From: Membranipora membranacea | Lineage: Eukaryota > Bryozoa > Gymnolaemata > Cheilostomatida > Membraniporidae | DNA: 64,000 nt | Direction: 5' to 3' | Assembly (NCBI GenBank): GCA_914767715.1 | Contig: OU612070.1 | Location: 21,438,025 to 21,502,024, forward strand | Shown here: piece after piece, positions 63,428 to 64,000 of the stretch | Position numbering within the stretch: the first letter of the stretch is position 1 | Layout: each line of letters begins with the position of its first letter | Position numbers and translations under genes: made by a program | Notes under the pieces: model-generated | Seen by the model: the letters and a program-made list of their open reading frames with translations, nothing else | Told to the model about the DNA's origin: nothing | Database searches by the model: none

Positions 63428-64000
63428 GTAAGTATAGTACCATAATCCTTTGCACACCCCACATGCAGTAAAAAGATCCCCTTCTGCCTCTTTGATTAAA
63501 AGAGTAGCCGGTATTTTGGCTGGCATGGGTATAGGGTGCGGCTTGAGTACCAAGGGTCTTTGTACCTGTACTCTAAAGGGGATCTCCCTCTCCGCAATTA
63601 AAACTTAGAATTAGACCACAATCCATAAATCATCAGAAAACATCACCCCGTTTCTGAATACCGGAAAAGCCTTCTTGTACCTTCATATACTGGCTCTGAT
63701 AAAGACCGACTATTTGACTTACCTACTACTCTAAAATAAACTACCAATATTTACCTGCAAACTGGCTCCCATGTTAATATCATCGTTTCTAGTAAAATAT
63801 GTTTTATGATTCCTAGATTTTGGTGAATTCAAATTAACTCAACGGTTTTACAGCTTCCTAGACGAGAGCACACTGCTGAAATTTTTTGAATTTCTTGTTG
63901 AAATTTTAATCATTGATGTATTTTCATCTATCATTATACAAGTACCATCTCAAAAGAGTGCTATTTTTGTAATCAGTGGGGTTTTGATATTTTAAATAAG
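63428..64000. other. intron of the calexcitin gene, to the window edge
   Basis: Follows the last in-window exon. No further exon with an EF-hand is seen. No repeat recognised. Confidence 0.6.

Overview
The window is nuclear DNA of an animal. It holds spliced genes with GT-AG introns of about 0.1-2 kb, TATA-rich microsatellites, an axonemal dynein, TBP-associated factors, intronless rhodopsin-type receptors, and metazoan LTR, LINE, SINE and MITE-like repeats. A calexcitin-type EF-hand protein and the repeat content point to an invertebrate with motile cilia. I cannot decide the phylum from the sequence. I joined exons by hand from splice signals and codon phase; where totals are given, all phases agree unless stated.

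Left third (1-22 kb): the 5' part of a DNAH6-like axonemal dynein heavy chain (minus strand) lies head to head with TAF13 (plus). An intronless class A GPCR follows (plus), then an unrecognised single-pass membrane protein (minus) whose cytoplasmic tail carries three tandem 8-residue repeats. That gene lies head to head with a TAF6L-like histone-fold/HEAT protein (plus).

Middle (22-35 kb): an eight-exon minus-strand gene whose basic C-terminus ends in an FDL-type motif resembling sororin (CDCA5) is head to head with a complete ten-exon fumarylacetoacetase gene. A second intronless GPCR follows on the minus strand. Three gene pairs in this window are divergently arranged with short spacers, so shared bidirectional promoters are likely.

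Right (35.8-56 kb): a dense repeat region. A roughly 4.5 kb structure is bounded by inverted arms of about 350-370 bp built from a degenerate short minisatellite, with two LINE remnants and a tRNA-derived SINE between the arms. Next is a complete, recent Ty3/Gypsy LTR retrotransposon (41,993-49,251) inserted inside one arm of a large foldback repeat. A long CR1/Jockey-like LINE (about 52.2-55.2 kb) sits in an intron of a dihydrofolate reductase gene whose six exons remain intact.

End (58-64 kb): the 5' six exons of a calexcitin/sarcoplasmic calcium-binding protein gene. Its introns hold two copies of a short hAT-like MITE, and the gene runs off the window.

The single-copy genes are unrelated housekeeping genes: ciliary motility (DNAH6), general transcription/SAGA (TAF13, TAF6L), sister-chromatid cohesion (sororin candidate), tyrosine catabolism (FAH), folate metabolism (DHFR) and calcium signalling (calexcitin). 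I see no operon-like or gene-cluster logic beyond the divergent pairs. The less usual content is in the repeats and in the two unassigned or tentative minus-strand genes.
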